This document shows, one piece after another, positions 10,270 to 20,752 of a DNA stretch of 64,000 bases; positions within the stretch are counted from its first letter, which is position 1; the number at the start of each line of letters is the position of its first letter. Source of the DNA: Fomitopsis serialis (Eukaryota; Basidiomycota; Agaricomycetes; Polyporales; Fomitopsidaceae); assembly GCF_022376445.1 (NCBI RefSeq), contig NW_025955039.1:62001-126000 (forward strand), given 5' to 3'. The position numbers and the translations under genes were made by a program. The notes under the pieces are model-generated. The model saw nothing but the letters and a program-made list of their open reading frames with translations. It searched no databases and was not told where the DNA came from.

Positions 10270-12525
10270 AAGCGCGATGTATCACAGGAGACCGGCCGAC
10301 GCGATGTATCAAGAGGTCCTACCAGAAGACACAATGCATTACGAGGCATCAGTAGACACGATATATGATAATAATCATAAGCTACGGGTGGGTGTGATGT
10401 ATTACAAGACATTGTGGGACGAAACATGGTACGAGATGGATGTGATACATCGAGGCACACTGACAGACATGATGTATCAAGAGACGTGGCCGGCAGACAC
10501 GATGTCTCAGCAGACGCGATGTATGAGCAGACACAATGTATTAGCAGACACGAGCAGACACGATGTACATGGGAGACGTATGGTGGACGCGATGTATCAC
10601 AGACGCGAAAAGCCAAGTCAAACCGACGTCGCATGATGTGCTAGGACAGATGTATCGCATGATGGGTCGGCCGCGATGTCTAAGGGTACTGATACACCTC
10701 TGAACTGACGGACACCACGTGCGATAGAGGAGATGTGGTGGATCGCGGGGCATCCCCGATCTTTTTGCAGGATAGAGGCGATGCATGCACGGCGGTTGTG
10801 AGGCGCGGAAGAAGTCCATAGTAGGAACACGATGACAGGAAGGGTTGGACAAGATGGACCTCGCGCGCGACAGGGTCGCCGTGCTGCGTGGGAAGGCATA
10901 CATATCAAGTGTCATGGGGAACAGTTATATTGGCACTCACGGACGGTCATCAAGTGATCCTCCGCCAGCCATGCGTCAGACGTCACACAACAGATGGAAA
11001 CTCGTGCATGGTGAGAACAACACGGGGCGGAAGAAACCACAAGTGGAAGAGGAGGCGGCCATGGCTGATGAGCTCGTCGACTTGGGACCATGGGGTACTG
11101 ATGCGAGTGACAAGCAGCAGTGAGCAAGATTCGACGGCATGGCATTAGTGGCAGAGGATGCGGAGAAGGACGGGAGACAGTGGGCGAGGACGAGGACGGG
11201 GCAGGGTTACTGTGAGAGGGAGGGCGAGATGGTGATGGCGGTGCCATGTTTGCCTATTATATGGGCCATTCATAAATTTTTGTCGCACGATGTTGAGGGA
11301 TGTATCACTGACCGGTATGTATCAACGTCGAGGCCGGCTTCATGGACAGACGTTGATACATTGCAGTGCCCGCAGCGCGGTCTGCCGATGTATCACCTGC
11401 CGGACTGAAATACATCCCCCGACGGCTGCTTGCAGACTGATACATCCACCGGTGTCGGCGCCGGAATTGGGCGATGTATTGCCTGCCTGGGCCGTGATAC
11501 ATCGACCCACCGCTGCACGGTTGGCTGATGTATCGCCTGCCTGTACCGTGATACATCCACCGGGCTCGGCGACTCAGCGCACTGCCCAGCGATGTATTCG
11601 CTCGAGTCGTGAGAAAGCCATCAACGGCCGTCCACCACCTGAACGAGGCCGTGTTCCTGCAGTTGATCGAAAGCTGGATGAGGGTATGAGCAGAGTAGAT
11701 CGCGGCTGCGACATTGAGTTACATCAGCGAGGGGTTGCACATTGTATGAGTAGGTCACATACCGAAAGGAGACAGCGGACGCTGGAGGTGTCGGTCAGTC
11801 CGATTGACATTACGCATGGAAGTGCATCAACGAGCCGGGCGGGTCCGCGACCTGTTGTGTAGTCGGTGTATGCACCGTTAATACTGTACGCAGCCCACTC
11901 GCGGTGTGCGTCAGCCCATCTACGCGGCAGGCTGACCTGGAGACCTACTACATGTGTGGTATATAATGAATCAGTACAGACCACAGGGAAAGCTGATGAC
12001 GTACTAGATCAGGTAGTGGGCGGTGTCCGATGGCTCCGGGAAGCATCCCAGTGCTGGTGGTCTGGGTATGTCGCGCCCGCGTTGGTATATCGGAGGCGCA
12101 TCAACGCCACCGGCGGCCTTCTGTCACGTATAGGTGCGCGTTCTCCTGGTGAAAGCGCGGGAGAGACCGGTGGTGAGTCTGTTATGTATCAAGCACTCCG
12201 AATCGGGCGTAGCGGTACCAGTAATATATACGGAGGAGGAGTGCAACCGTCTGTGATACATCGGTCCAAGGAGCGAGCGGGTGGCTGAATCATCTGAGTC
12301 AGCGGCTGCCAAATAGGGTAAGTGAGGTCGGACTCTTATGTATCAACAGCTCTGATACATCGCACTGACGCACTGTTATGTATCGCGTCGTCGGTGGATT
12401 GCTTGGTGGTGGGGGGCTCGGTGAGTGAGAGGTAGGATGTATCATTTTGTAACTCTAAGGAGAGAGGACTATATATCAGTCTGCCAGCTCTAGGTGCTCG
12501 ATGTTGATTTTTGCGGATACATATA
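10270..12525. repeat. Interspersed array of GATGTATC / GATACATC motifs
   Basis: About 22 exact TGTATC/GATACA hexamers, most within the octamer GATGTATC or its complement, plus several one-base variants, lie in 2.25 kb; roughly one is expected by chance. They occur in both orientations in three clusters (10275-10700, 11295-11600, 12180-12520) with irregular spacing. No convincing gene is present. The position directly after the transposase stop suggests subterminal transposase-binding repeats of the KDZ element. That assignment is inferred, because the element's termini and target-site duplication were not resolved. The last motif lies about 60 bp from the P450 start at 12581. Confidence 0.8.
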
Positions 12526-12580
12526 CAGCGGGGCAACTGCTCCCCTTGGCCCCACATAGCCGTGAATTCTGCGCATAATC

Positions 12581-15030
12581 ATGGCACTTACTTCACTGGC
12601 CCTAGCCTGTCTCTTGGCAGCTCTCGCGCTGTGGCCATTTGTCACTTATCTATGGATGCGCATTGCGGGCTCAACTCTGCATAAGATCCCAGGGCCGCCG
12701 GTGAAATCTTTCTGGACTGGTATGCGATCCTATGCCTCTTCAGAGCTGTGATGCCATTCAGTTGACACGTATTTACAGGCCATTTCAGTCAATTTTTTGC
12801 TCGTGATGGAGAGAACTTTCAGCGACACCTGGCGAGTTACGGGCCTATCACCAAGATCAACGGCTTCCTCGGGGTGAATCCATTTATTGCTTACCGATGT
12901 TTTCGATGTTGATCAACGTTCGCATCTTGCCTCGCAGCAACCTATATTGTGTGTCGCAGACCCTAAAGCTCTGCACTACATCTTGGTCAAGGAAGAACAC
13001 ATATATCAGGAGACTGATGATTTCATATCGTACGTCGTCTCTTACAGGTGACATTTTTGGTGCGGATTCGTGTGGCTAATTCATTTTAGGGGCAATATTT
13101 TGTACTTTGGACCCGGACTTTTATCAACACTTGGTATGACATGCTTGTTGGTCGTTTCGAAGAGGCCACTCACTGGAATGCAGGTCAACAGCACGCAAAT
13201 CAGCGCAAGATACTGAATCCCGTATTCTCTATAAATCACATGCGCCATATGCTACCGTTGTTTTACTCTATCGTCCATAAGGTAAGATGACATCCACCGT
13301 TGGTATCATAGGTATCATAGACTATGACCTAACCTTTCCTGGACAGTTACGGGATGCAATCCGATATCGTGTACAAGACGGGCCACGGGAACTCGATGTT
13401 CTGCATTGGATGGGACGAACGGCTTTGGAGCTCATTGGTCAAGGCGGTCTAGGGTACACGTTTGACCCACTGGTGGAGGATAGGATAGACCCATACGGAG
13501 AAGCATTGAAAGCAATCGTGTACGTTTCACAGTCATACTAGTCACTCCGCAAATGCTGACGGCTCCAAATGCATGACTCGCCGCGGACCATAATCCGACT
13601 GCACCTCACTGCTCACAGTCCGCTCGCGTTTCGCCTATCGGTTTTCGTCAAGCTAGTACTACCTCTTTCCAAGAGGTTGGTTCCCAGATGGTTGCGCAGG
13701 GCAGTAGTGAGATTATTTCCCACTGCATCTACCGTTAATCTATTGGCCGAGGTTGTCAATACAATGCACGAGAGATCGAGTGCGATATACCAGGAGACGA
13801 AGCTCAGAGTTGTTGGGGTGGATGCAGAGGTTGTGAAGCAAATAGACGGACGCAAGGACATATTGAGCAGCCTCAGTGAGCTTTCCAAACTTTATTACTC
13901 GTCGATCAGAGTTCTTGACGAACAATCAAGTACGCGCTAACACCGCAGCGGATGTCAAGGATCAGCTTTCGGAAGAGGAGATTGTCGGACAGATTTCGTA
14001 AGTTTGCCGGCTTCTTCTATGCGGGCGTCATGTACGTTGACAACGGTCTCTGCTTTAGCACGCTCCTCTTTGCGGCGACGGATACGACGTCGACTGCGCT
14101 CTCGCGCATCCTGCATCTCTTAGCCCAGCATCCCCATGTGCAGCAGAAGCTGAGACATGAGCTCCTTGAGGCCAATGCTGCCGATGAAGTATCATATGAA
14201 GAGCTGAACAAGCTCCCGATCTTGGACAGTGTCTGTCGGGAGACGCTAAGGCTGTGAGTACCGTGCGTGATTTCAGCTCCTTGTTCGAACTACTGATGTC
14301 CAGTATCGCTGTCAGTCACCCCCTGGTAGTTTCATATTCAGAGTGTATGTCTATCAGTTCATCATTGAACACCTCCACAGATGACCTCGTTTAGGGCGAC
14401 GAAGGACACCGTCCTTCCTCTATTCAAACCGATCACCTTGACAGATGGTCGCCAAACAAGTGAAATCCCTATAGCCAAAGGCTCGGAGATCCTTCTCGAG
14501 TATCTCGGATGCAATGTCAGCAAGAGCTTGTGGGGCGAAGACTCCCTCGAGTGGAAGCCCGAGCGTTGGCTCTCGGGAATTTCGACTAAGGTGGCGGATG
14601 CTCGTGTCCCTGGCGTCTACTCTCACTTGTACGGGTCTATCAGGATATCCGGCGTGCTCAAGCTGTTTCACTGACTCTCTATGTGGATAGGATGTCATTC
14701 GCCGGCGGGAAGAGGGCTTGCATGTAAGTGTACCGAGTACGACTGCCTGACTTTGTGCTCACTCTGAGACTTCGTTACGCAAGCGGGTTCAAATTCGCCG
14801 AAATGGAGATGAGTAAGTGTCAGCACGGTTCGCGTAGAATCGATGATCTGACCATGATCGCAGAGACCGTTCTATCTGTCCTTGTGTCAACATTCACCTT
14901 CGAATTAAGCGACAAACCCATTGCATGGAACATGGCGGGCATAATGTACCCAACAGCCGGAAAGGAAAGCAGCAACCCCTCGTTGCCCATGAAAGTCGGG
15001 CTCTACAACTTGAATGTACCGCGAGTTTAA
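12581..15030 (+). CDS. Cytochrome P450 monooxygenase, copy 1
   Basis: Fourteen exons can be joined in frame to about 548 residues. An N-terminal membrane anchor (A-L-A-C-L-L-A-A-L-A-L) is followed by the proline hinge I-P-G-P-P. The I-helix oxygen-binding motif A-A-T-D-T-T-S lies in exon 14059-14253 and the K-helix E-T-L-R at its end. The heme loop F-A-G-G-K-R-A-C-I-G spans 14691-14812 across an intron, with the Cys at about 14718. It would act on the ER face with cytochrome P450 reductase; the substrate is unknown. Compared with copy 2 (38245) one C is missing in a C-run near 14320. Frame is kept only by a GTAGTT donor at 14326 and an acceptor at 14380, leaving a 10-nt exon (14316-14325). 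That rescue is inferred, and without it the gene is frame-shifted. Its 5' flank is unlike that of copy 2. Confidence 0.9.
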
Positions 15031-15627
15031 GGGGGCTTAACGGCACAAGTGACGGGCAAGTGCTCTATGGGAATCTAGTAGGTCTCATCGAATTCTCAAC
15101 AGGTTACAATTTTTAGCCACGGTGGACTCGGAGACGTCCGCAGCCTGAACTATGAAGCTTGGTGAGGGAAGGTCCGGCACATATGCACGCAAGATCACAT
15201 ATCTGTGGTCTCCGAGTTCATCAGGATTTGATTATTTCCATTCCAATGTATGCAGTCCCAGCTGCCGAGGGCATCCCCGTGACGACGAGCCCGACAGTAT
15301 TCCGCTGTTAGATGGCGTTCGTCCACGACTGTGATTAAATAGAAATCTTGTCAGTACTACTCGTTCGAAGCCTCGCGATCCAGAACTGTAATACAGTAAG
15401 TCAGTTCCTGATATAACTTGAACAGTATTGGCACCGCAAAGTCGCATCGTGTCACTGCAATAATACCTGGGCCTCCCCACTGACATGATTTATAATGATC
15501 TGCTCTACACATACAGTCACATACAACTAAAGCTGTACAAATTAGACGACCATCAGGTTGAAGTTCTCGGAATGATCTTGTTGACATGTACACGACTCCT
15601 CTAAGCATCTCGGCGACATCCGTCGCC
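15031..15627. other. Intergenic, shares 3' flank with P450 copy 2
   Basis: Sequence to about 15335 resembles 40681-40945 after P450 copy 2, including a GGGCATCCC-type stretch and the CTGTTAGA box, so the duplicated block extends about 300 bp beyond the stop codon. Beyond that nothing is recognised. The convergent F-box gene ends at 15628. Confidence 0.6.
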
Positions 15628-16503
15628 TTACCCCGTAAGCTTGAGGCACCGCGCGAGGGATTTGGTCATAGCACGAGGACGGAGAGATGGATATGCGTGG
15701 AAGAAGTCGACACACTCTTTAGGCTCGACCACGTCGTGGCTTCATACACCACGGCCATTAGTGCACGGGGGTCTCGATGATATCCAAGTATGCAGACTCA
15801 CGTCTGCTGCACGTGTTCTAGGACACTTTGGTAGTCCCGCCAATCGTTCAGGTGTGTAGTGCAGTGATTGCAGCTCCACACACGGTGGAACGTGGTGGTG
15901 GTCGTATCGACCTGTTCGAGGTGACGTATCGCATTGATGTATTCTTCATCGTGCAATACACTTCAACTTGCCTGTGGCCCGTCGTATTGCAACGCATCAC
16001 TGTGAGCCGACAAATCATGCAAGACCTGTAGTATCGTTCCGACAGAGATCGGCGGAAACAAACGACTTTAGTACGCAGGAAAGATGCTACGCTCAGAGCG
16101 AACAGTGGACTTACGGCGAACCGCCAGCAGCATGCGAAGTCGCTCGCCGGCACGGTGCCCAGAGATGGTCCCCGGGCTGTGAATGGGCATCGCTCGCAGA
16201 GAAAGCGCCTATCCAACCGGTCCAAGTCCTCCGCCCGCACTGTCTCCGGATCGAGACCCGCTCTCGAGATCAGATACTTGACTATCATGGAGCAAAGCAC
16301 ATTATAACTCAAGGTGCAGTGATCAATCTCCCGTCCCTGTGTCTCGCACAATGCTACCCAGAACGCCACGTCGTACCTGTCGAGGGGCCTTCCATTGCAA
16401 GCGAGGCACTCGACGACCTCGTTGATTCCGAAGAACCACTTGTTCCCATTGTGTCTTTGTGAGAGGACGAAGACCGAGGTGGCTAGCGCGAGACGGCCAC
16501 CTC

Positions 16504-16516
16504 CGCCCACCGACGT
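16504..16516. repeat. Target-site duplication, copy at LINE 3' end
   Basis: CGCCCACCGACGT occurs here and again at 22797-22809, exactly flanking the LINE. On the gene strand it encodes T-S-V-G in both F-box fragments, so one copy is original F-box sequence and the other was made at insertion. Confidence 0.93.
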
Positions 16517-16550
16517 TGGTTGGTTGGTAATCCCGTTTATGGTCATTTGA

Positions 16551-16561
16551 GGGCGAAGCCC
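16551..16561 (-). other. Short hairpin near the LINE 3' end
   Basis: GGGCTTCGCCC on the element's sense strand forms a 4-bp stem with a UUC loop about 35 nt before the 3' junction, followed by a run of ACCA repeats. Such a hairpin plus repeat tail can be the recognition site of the element's own reverse transcriptase. The role here is inferred. Confidence 0.45.
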
Positions 16562-16813
16562 TATGTAGACTCTAACTATACACATGTACTATACTACTAA
16601 GTTCGAAGCGATTGTGTCTAACTAGTCATTGGCTCGGTGTATCTCCGTAGAGACCACTCTGCCGGTTGGGATGGATTATCGTAAGGGGCTATGATGTATG
16701 TACAGTAGAGTGATTAGTCCTTGTTGTATAGTCCATGTACAATGTATAGTGTTCGTTTGCGATGGTTCATAGTGGGGTATCGTGGATGCGCGCGTGTGAG
16801 GGGTAGTGGGTCA

Positions 16814-19800
16814 TCAGTCGTCGTCCTCCTCGGCTGGTAGGTCAAGTCCTCCGAAGGTGCGGTCAAAGCGGCCAGTGGCATGTATGAAGCGGAAAAGTGG
16901 GCGGATGGTGTCGGCCTGCGAGAGCAGGTGTTTGAGCGAGTGGGCTTTGCTTCCAATCTCGCGTCGTAACCAGTCGCGTTGTGGCTTGTATTCCGGGCAC
17001 TCAAGGAGGAAGTGGCGCACGGTCTCTCGGTGGGCTCGGCATGCGGGGCATCGTGCGGTGTCGGATCGGCGAATGCGATGGAGGTGGTAGTTGAGCGGCG
17101 CGTGTCCAGTACGTAGCTGGATGAGGAGGCTCGCATGGCGGCGAGGTAGAGGTGCGACAAGTTTGGAGAACTTTTTCGATGGCATGTCGGGGTCGATACG
17201 GGCCAGGGCCTCGAAACGAGGTGAGTCTTTCCATCTTTGGACAGCGGCTGCTTTGATTTGCTCGAGGAGATGTCTGCGGATCGCGGATATGCTGGACGGG
17301 AGTGTGGAGCGGAGGAACTCGGGGAGATCGCCTGGCGGGCTACTGTCGCCCCTTGCGGCTTTCTTGGCTTCCTCGTCTGCGCATTCATTGCCGTCAATTC
17401 CGCGGTGTCCTGGGACCCAGCGAAGTGTGAGCCGCGCGTCAGGGTGTGCATCATAGAAGGCACTGATAGATTGGTGTAGGGCGTCGAGGAGGTAGTGGCC
17501 GGGCTGGCGGGAGCGCGTTCGCGAGGCTCGGAGGCATGGCGTGTTGTCGGCAGCGCAGGATGTTTGGACGAGACGGTGTGCGAGTTGTGTGAGGAGTTCC
17601 ATTCCCATGATGATCCCGACGATTTCGGCTTCGTACACTGTGTGTCGTGTCGCTGACCCGAGGTAGTATCTGAGGATGTGTAGTCGTGGGTCATTGGGGA
17701 TGTAGAGGACTGCTGAGGCTCCTACTCCGCCGTCGATTTCAGAGCCGTCTGTGTAGACTGCCGGGATGTCCTTCGCCTGCCAGGTACGGTCCTCTTCTTC
17801 TGCCACATCTTTGTTGTCCGCAATCTCCGTTGCATGCCTCGGCATCCAGCCTGGAGGCTGCCGAGTCGCCTGGATGTGTTCGACATTTCGGCATCTGTCG
17901 AGCCGAAGGGCTTGAGTGAGCTCGTGGAGGGGGGACTTATGATGATTCACGGGGGTGCGCGCATCCTGGATTCTATCGTATAGTGGGTGGGAAGGTGGTA
18001 ATGTAAGTAACCTAGTAGCAGCCTGTATCGTAACACGGTCAACAAGAAGGTCAAAGGGAAGTAGGTTCGCATGCACGTCGAGTACGTCTGATGCCGTAGT
18101 TCGCATCGCACCTGTGATCAATAGCGCGGCTTGTCTCTGGACCCGTGATAGGCGTTGGACTGCGCCAACCGAGCCATGACGGCGTGATTTGCCTGGGATG
18201 TCGTAGGTGGGAGTGAGCCATATTTCCGCAGCATAGAGCATCCGTGGGACGAGGATAGAGAGGTAGAGTTGCTTGATGTACCGGAAAACAACGCCTTGGG
18301 TAGGTTTGGCGATGCGTCTGAAGAGGTTGAGCCACGTCGTCCCTTTGGCGAGTGCACGGGCAGTGTGTTCTTTCCATCGCAATTGTCGGTCGACGATGAC
18401 ACCGAGGTATTTGGTGAAGTTCGAGGCTGGGATGGTCTGCTGCGACAGTCGGAGGGCGGGACCCTCGTCGTCGCCTGCCGGGTCATGATTGAGCAGTGCG
18501 AGTTTGTTCATCTCGAACGCAGAGTGTCGGGTTGCTGACCAGTGGAGTGCGCTCTGGCCAGGGCGTTTGTCTTCCATGTATTGCCGAAGAAGCTGGTGCG
18601 TGCGACGGAAGGTCTTTCCTACTGCAGTGACAGCGACATCGTCGATGAAGCCGGAGGTCGTGACCCTCTTGATGTCTGATCGTAGGAGCGGCGAGTTGTA
18701 GATGTTGTACAGGTCACCCGAGTCGGCATCACCTTGGTTGATCCCTCTACGGAGGATGAATGGCTTGGACTGGTAATCATCAAAGAGGAGGACGGTAGTC
18801 CGTCCATCCATTTTACGTCGGTACCAGTCTACGAGGTCGTCTGGGATTCCCAAGTCACGCATATCGTGAAACAGTTGTTCTGGGCTCGCGCTGGGGAAGG
18901 CAGCTTTGACGTCGAGGAAGAGGGTGGAGGCTTTGAGGCCGTTCCGCCATGCGTCTTTGATGGTGGTGACTAGGAGCATGATCGCATCGGTGGCGCTACG
19001 GCCGGGACGGCCACCAAAGTGGGTATTAGGGAGTAGGGATCTCGTCTCGAGTTCGAACTTCAGGGACTCGATGACACACGCAGATAAGATCTTCCCCATG
19101 CAGTTCATGAGGGCTATAGGGCGGTAGGATCCTGGGAGTTGGTAGTCATCTCGACCAGGTTTGCGAAGGACCACTGTCTTCGCTTCCTTCCAGGCAGCCG
19201 GGAAGTATTTCAATTCGAAGGTCGCGCAATAGAGTGGGCCAAGCAGCGGGATGAGGAGGTCGGCACAGTGGCGGTAGACGTCATTGGGTATACCATCTGG
19301 GCCTGGTGCGCGCCACGGCTTGAGTCTCTGAATAACATCGCGGATCTGTGCATCGGAGACAGGGCGAGTGGGGAAGTGAGGTGGAGGGTATTCGTGGGTA
19401 GGAGGGATGTCTGGAGGGGGGCATTCGGGAGGAAAGAAGGCGCCATAGAGGATTTGGCTCTTCTCTACATTTCCGGACACAGTGCCCGTACCATCTGGTT
19501 TCTTGAGATCTGGAATACGTGCCTGTCCACCGTCAGTAGCACCCATCTGTATGTATTTCCCTATCGTCCAGACTGTCTGCGACGTGGCAGACTCTAGCCA
19601 GGTTTCCCAGTGCTCCTTCTTTGTCGCTCGAATCACATCGATATATCGATTGCGTGCGGTTTTGTACTCTGCATGTGCAGGATGGGCAGGGTACTCACGG
19701 AGTATGAATGACTGTTTGTTGAGTCGTTGGACTTCTACGCGCTGCTTCTCGAGATCTTTCGTCCACCATCGCTTCGCATACCGTGACGGTTTAGTCTCTG

Positions 19801-20752
19801 GGATCTCTTGGCGCATGGTCTGTTGGATTGCATCTGTTAGGTCTTGGAGACGCTGGTCGAAGTCTTCAACTGTTGCGATTCGGGTGCAGGGAATGCTCCG
19901 CCTCGCTATCTCATGTTCAAGTGCTTTCCTAAAGGTATCCCAGTCAGTCATGCGAATATTGTACTTACTCGGTAGCACTGTCGCTGGCGTAGATAGGTCG
20001 AGGTGCAACTCGATAGGGAAGTGGTCAGTCAATGGTGGACGTAGGTCGGGGAAGACTGAACATGACAATACGGTGTTACCTAATTCGTGCGAGCCGAAGA
20101 CGTTGTCCGGTCGAGTGAAGTTCTTGCTGTTGTTGGCTTGTAGGGTTGGCGTGCCAGCTGGGAGGAGCATCTCCATCTCGTGTTCGCCTAGCGAGTCGAG
20201 TAGGTGTTGCGCCGCATTGAGGTAGTGCTCTTCGAAGAGGTGGACGTTGCGTGGTTCATCCCATAGGGGGTGGTGTCGGTTGAAGTCCCCTATCCATAGT
20301 GCATGGCTGCCTGGGTGTCTGCGGTTGAGCGTCGTGGTGAGACGGGTGAGCATTCGTGTGTTGTTGTCGTGGGTCTGATCATTGTATACATTGAAAATAT
20401 GGACTTTACCTTTCGACGTGTCGAGGGTTATCGCAGTTACATCTGGGTTGTCGGTGGGGATGCTTGTCCAAGCGTCAGTCGCAACCTTGCGATTGACAAG
20501 GATGACAGAGCGGGTTCGCCGAGTGGTGTCATGGTGGCATGATGGGTATATGACTCGCCAGTCTGGCGTCGCTCGTGTAAGTCGTAAGCCGTTTACGTTC
20601 GGTAGGCAAGGTTCCTGTATAAGAATGAGGTCATAGTGGTGAGTAGCAGAACGGATATTGCTGAGAAGGGCTAGTTGTCCGTCGAGTGATTTGTTGCAGT
20701 TGATGGAGAGTAGTCGCAAGTCGTGGAGCATTGGTCGCCGTATGTTAGTCAT
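16814..20752 (-). CDS. LINE ORF2: endonuclease, reverse transcriptase, RNase H
   Basis: One uninterrupted frame of 1312 residues. Residues about 10-255 form an exonuclease-endonuclease-phosphatase domain (L-I-Q-E-P, I-G-D-F-N-R-H-H, T-D-H-F-P). The reverse transcriptase spans about 440-720, with P-D-G-I-P-N, Y-R-P-I-A-L, L-F-L-D-V-K-A-A-F and the catalytic F-I-D-D-V-A near residue 700. The RNase H domain (about 995-1140) shows Y-T-D-G-S, A-E-I, A-A-D-N-T and G-N-E-C-A-D-E, a complete acidic set. A C-terminal C-x2-C-x8-H-x4-C zinc motif reads C-P-A-C, H-F-L-L-E-C. The enzyme would nick target DNA and prime cDNA synthesis there. Its ATG lies inside the ORF1 stop (overlap ATGACTAA), so translation probably depends on termination-reinitiation. 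No disabling change was seen. Confidence 0.96.
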   Translation of the reverse strand: MTNIRRPMLHDLRLLSINCNKSLDGQLALLSNIRSATHHYDLILIQEPCLPNVNGLRLTRATPDWRVIYPSCHHDTTRRTRSVILVNRKVATDAWTSIPTDNPDVTAITLDTSKGKVHIFNVYNDQTHDNNTRMLTRLTTTLNRRHPGSHALWIGDFNRHHPLWDEPRNVHLFEEHYLNAAQHLLDSLGEHEMEMLLPAGTPTLQANNSKNFTRPDNVFGSHELGNTVLSCSVFPDLRPPLTDHFPIELHLDLSTPATVLPSKYNIRMTDWDTFRKALEHEIARRSIPCTRIATVEDFDQRLQDLTDAIQQTMRQEIPETKPSRYAKRWWTKDLEKQRVEVQRLNKQSFILREYPAHPAHAEYKTARNRYIDVIRATKKEHWETWLESATSQTVWTIGKYIQMGATDGGQARIPDLKKPDGTGTVSGNVEKSQILYGAFFPPECPPPDIPPTHEYPPPHFPTRPVSDAQIRDVIQRLKPWRAPGPDGIPNDVYRHCADLLIPLLGPLYCATFELKYFPAAWKEAKTVVLRKPGRDDYQLPGSYRPIALMNCMGKILSACVIESLKFELETRSLLPNTHFGGRPGRSATDAIMLLVTTIKDAWRNGLKASTLFLDVKAAFPSASPEQLFHDMRDLGIPDDLVDWYRRKMDGRTTVLLFDDYQSKPFILRRGINQGDADSGDLYNIYNSPLLRSDIKRVTTSGFIDDVAVTAVGKTFRRTHQLLRQYMEDKRPGQSALHWSATRHSAFEMNKLALLNHDPAGDDEGPALRLSQQTIPASNFTKYLGVIVDRQLRWKEHTARALAKGTTWLNLFRRIAKPTQGVVFRYIKQLYLSILVPRMLYAAEIWLTPTYDIPGKSRRHGSVGAVQRLSRVQRQAALLITGAMRTTASDVLDVHANLLPFDLLVDRVTIQAATRLLTLPPSHPLYDRIQDARTPVNHHKSPLHELTQALRLDRCRNVEHIQATRQPPGWMPRHATEIADNKDVAEEEDRTWQAKDIPAVYTDGSEIDGGVGASAVLYIPNDPRLHILRYYLGSATRHTVYEAEIVGIIMGMELLTQLAHRLVQTSCAADNTPCLRASRTRSRQPGHYLLDALHQSISAFYDAHPDARLTLRWVPGHRGIDGNECADEEAKKAARGDSSPPGDLPEFLRSTLPSSISAIRRHLLEQIKAAAVQRWKDSPRFEALARIDPDMPSKKFSKLVAPLPRRHASLLIQLRTGHAPLNYHLHRIRRSDTARCPACRAHRETVRHFLLECPEYKPQRDWLRREIGSKAHSLKHLLSQADTIRPLFRFIHATGRFDRTFGGLDLPAEEDDD

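Noticed and set aside
10270..12525. CRISPR-like array
   Set aside because: The repeated unit is only 8 bp, occurs in both orientations with irregular spacing, and the genome is eukaryotic. Transposon subterminal repeats explain it better.
6498..12525. Exact KDZ element boundaries
   Set aside because: No matching terminal inverted repeats or target-site duplication could be identified by eye, so no mobile-element span is claimed.
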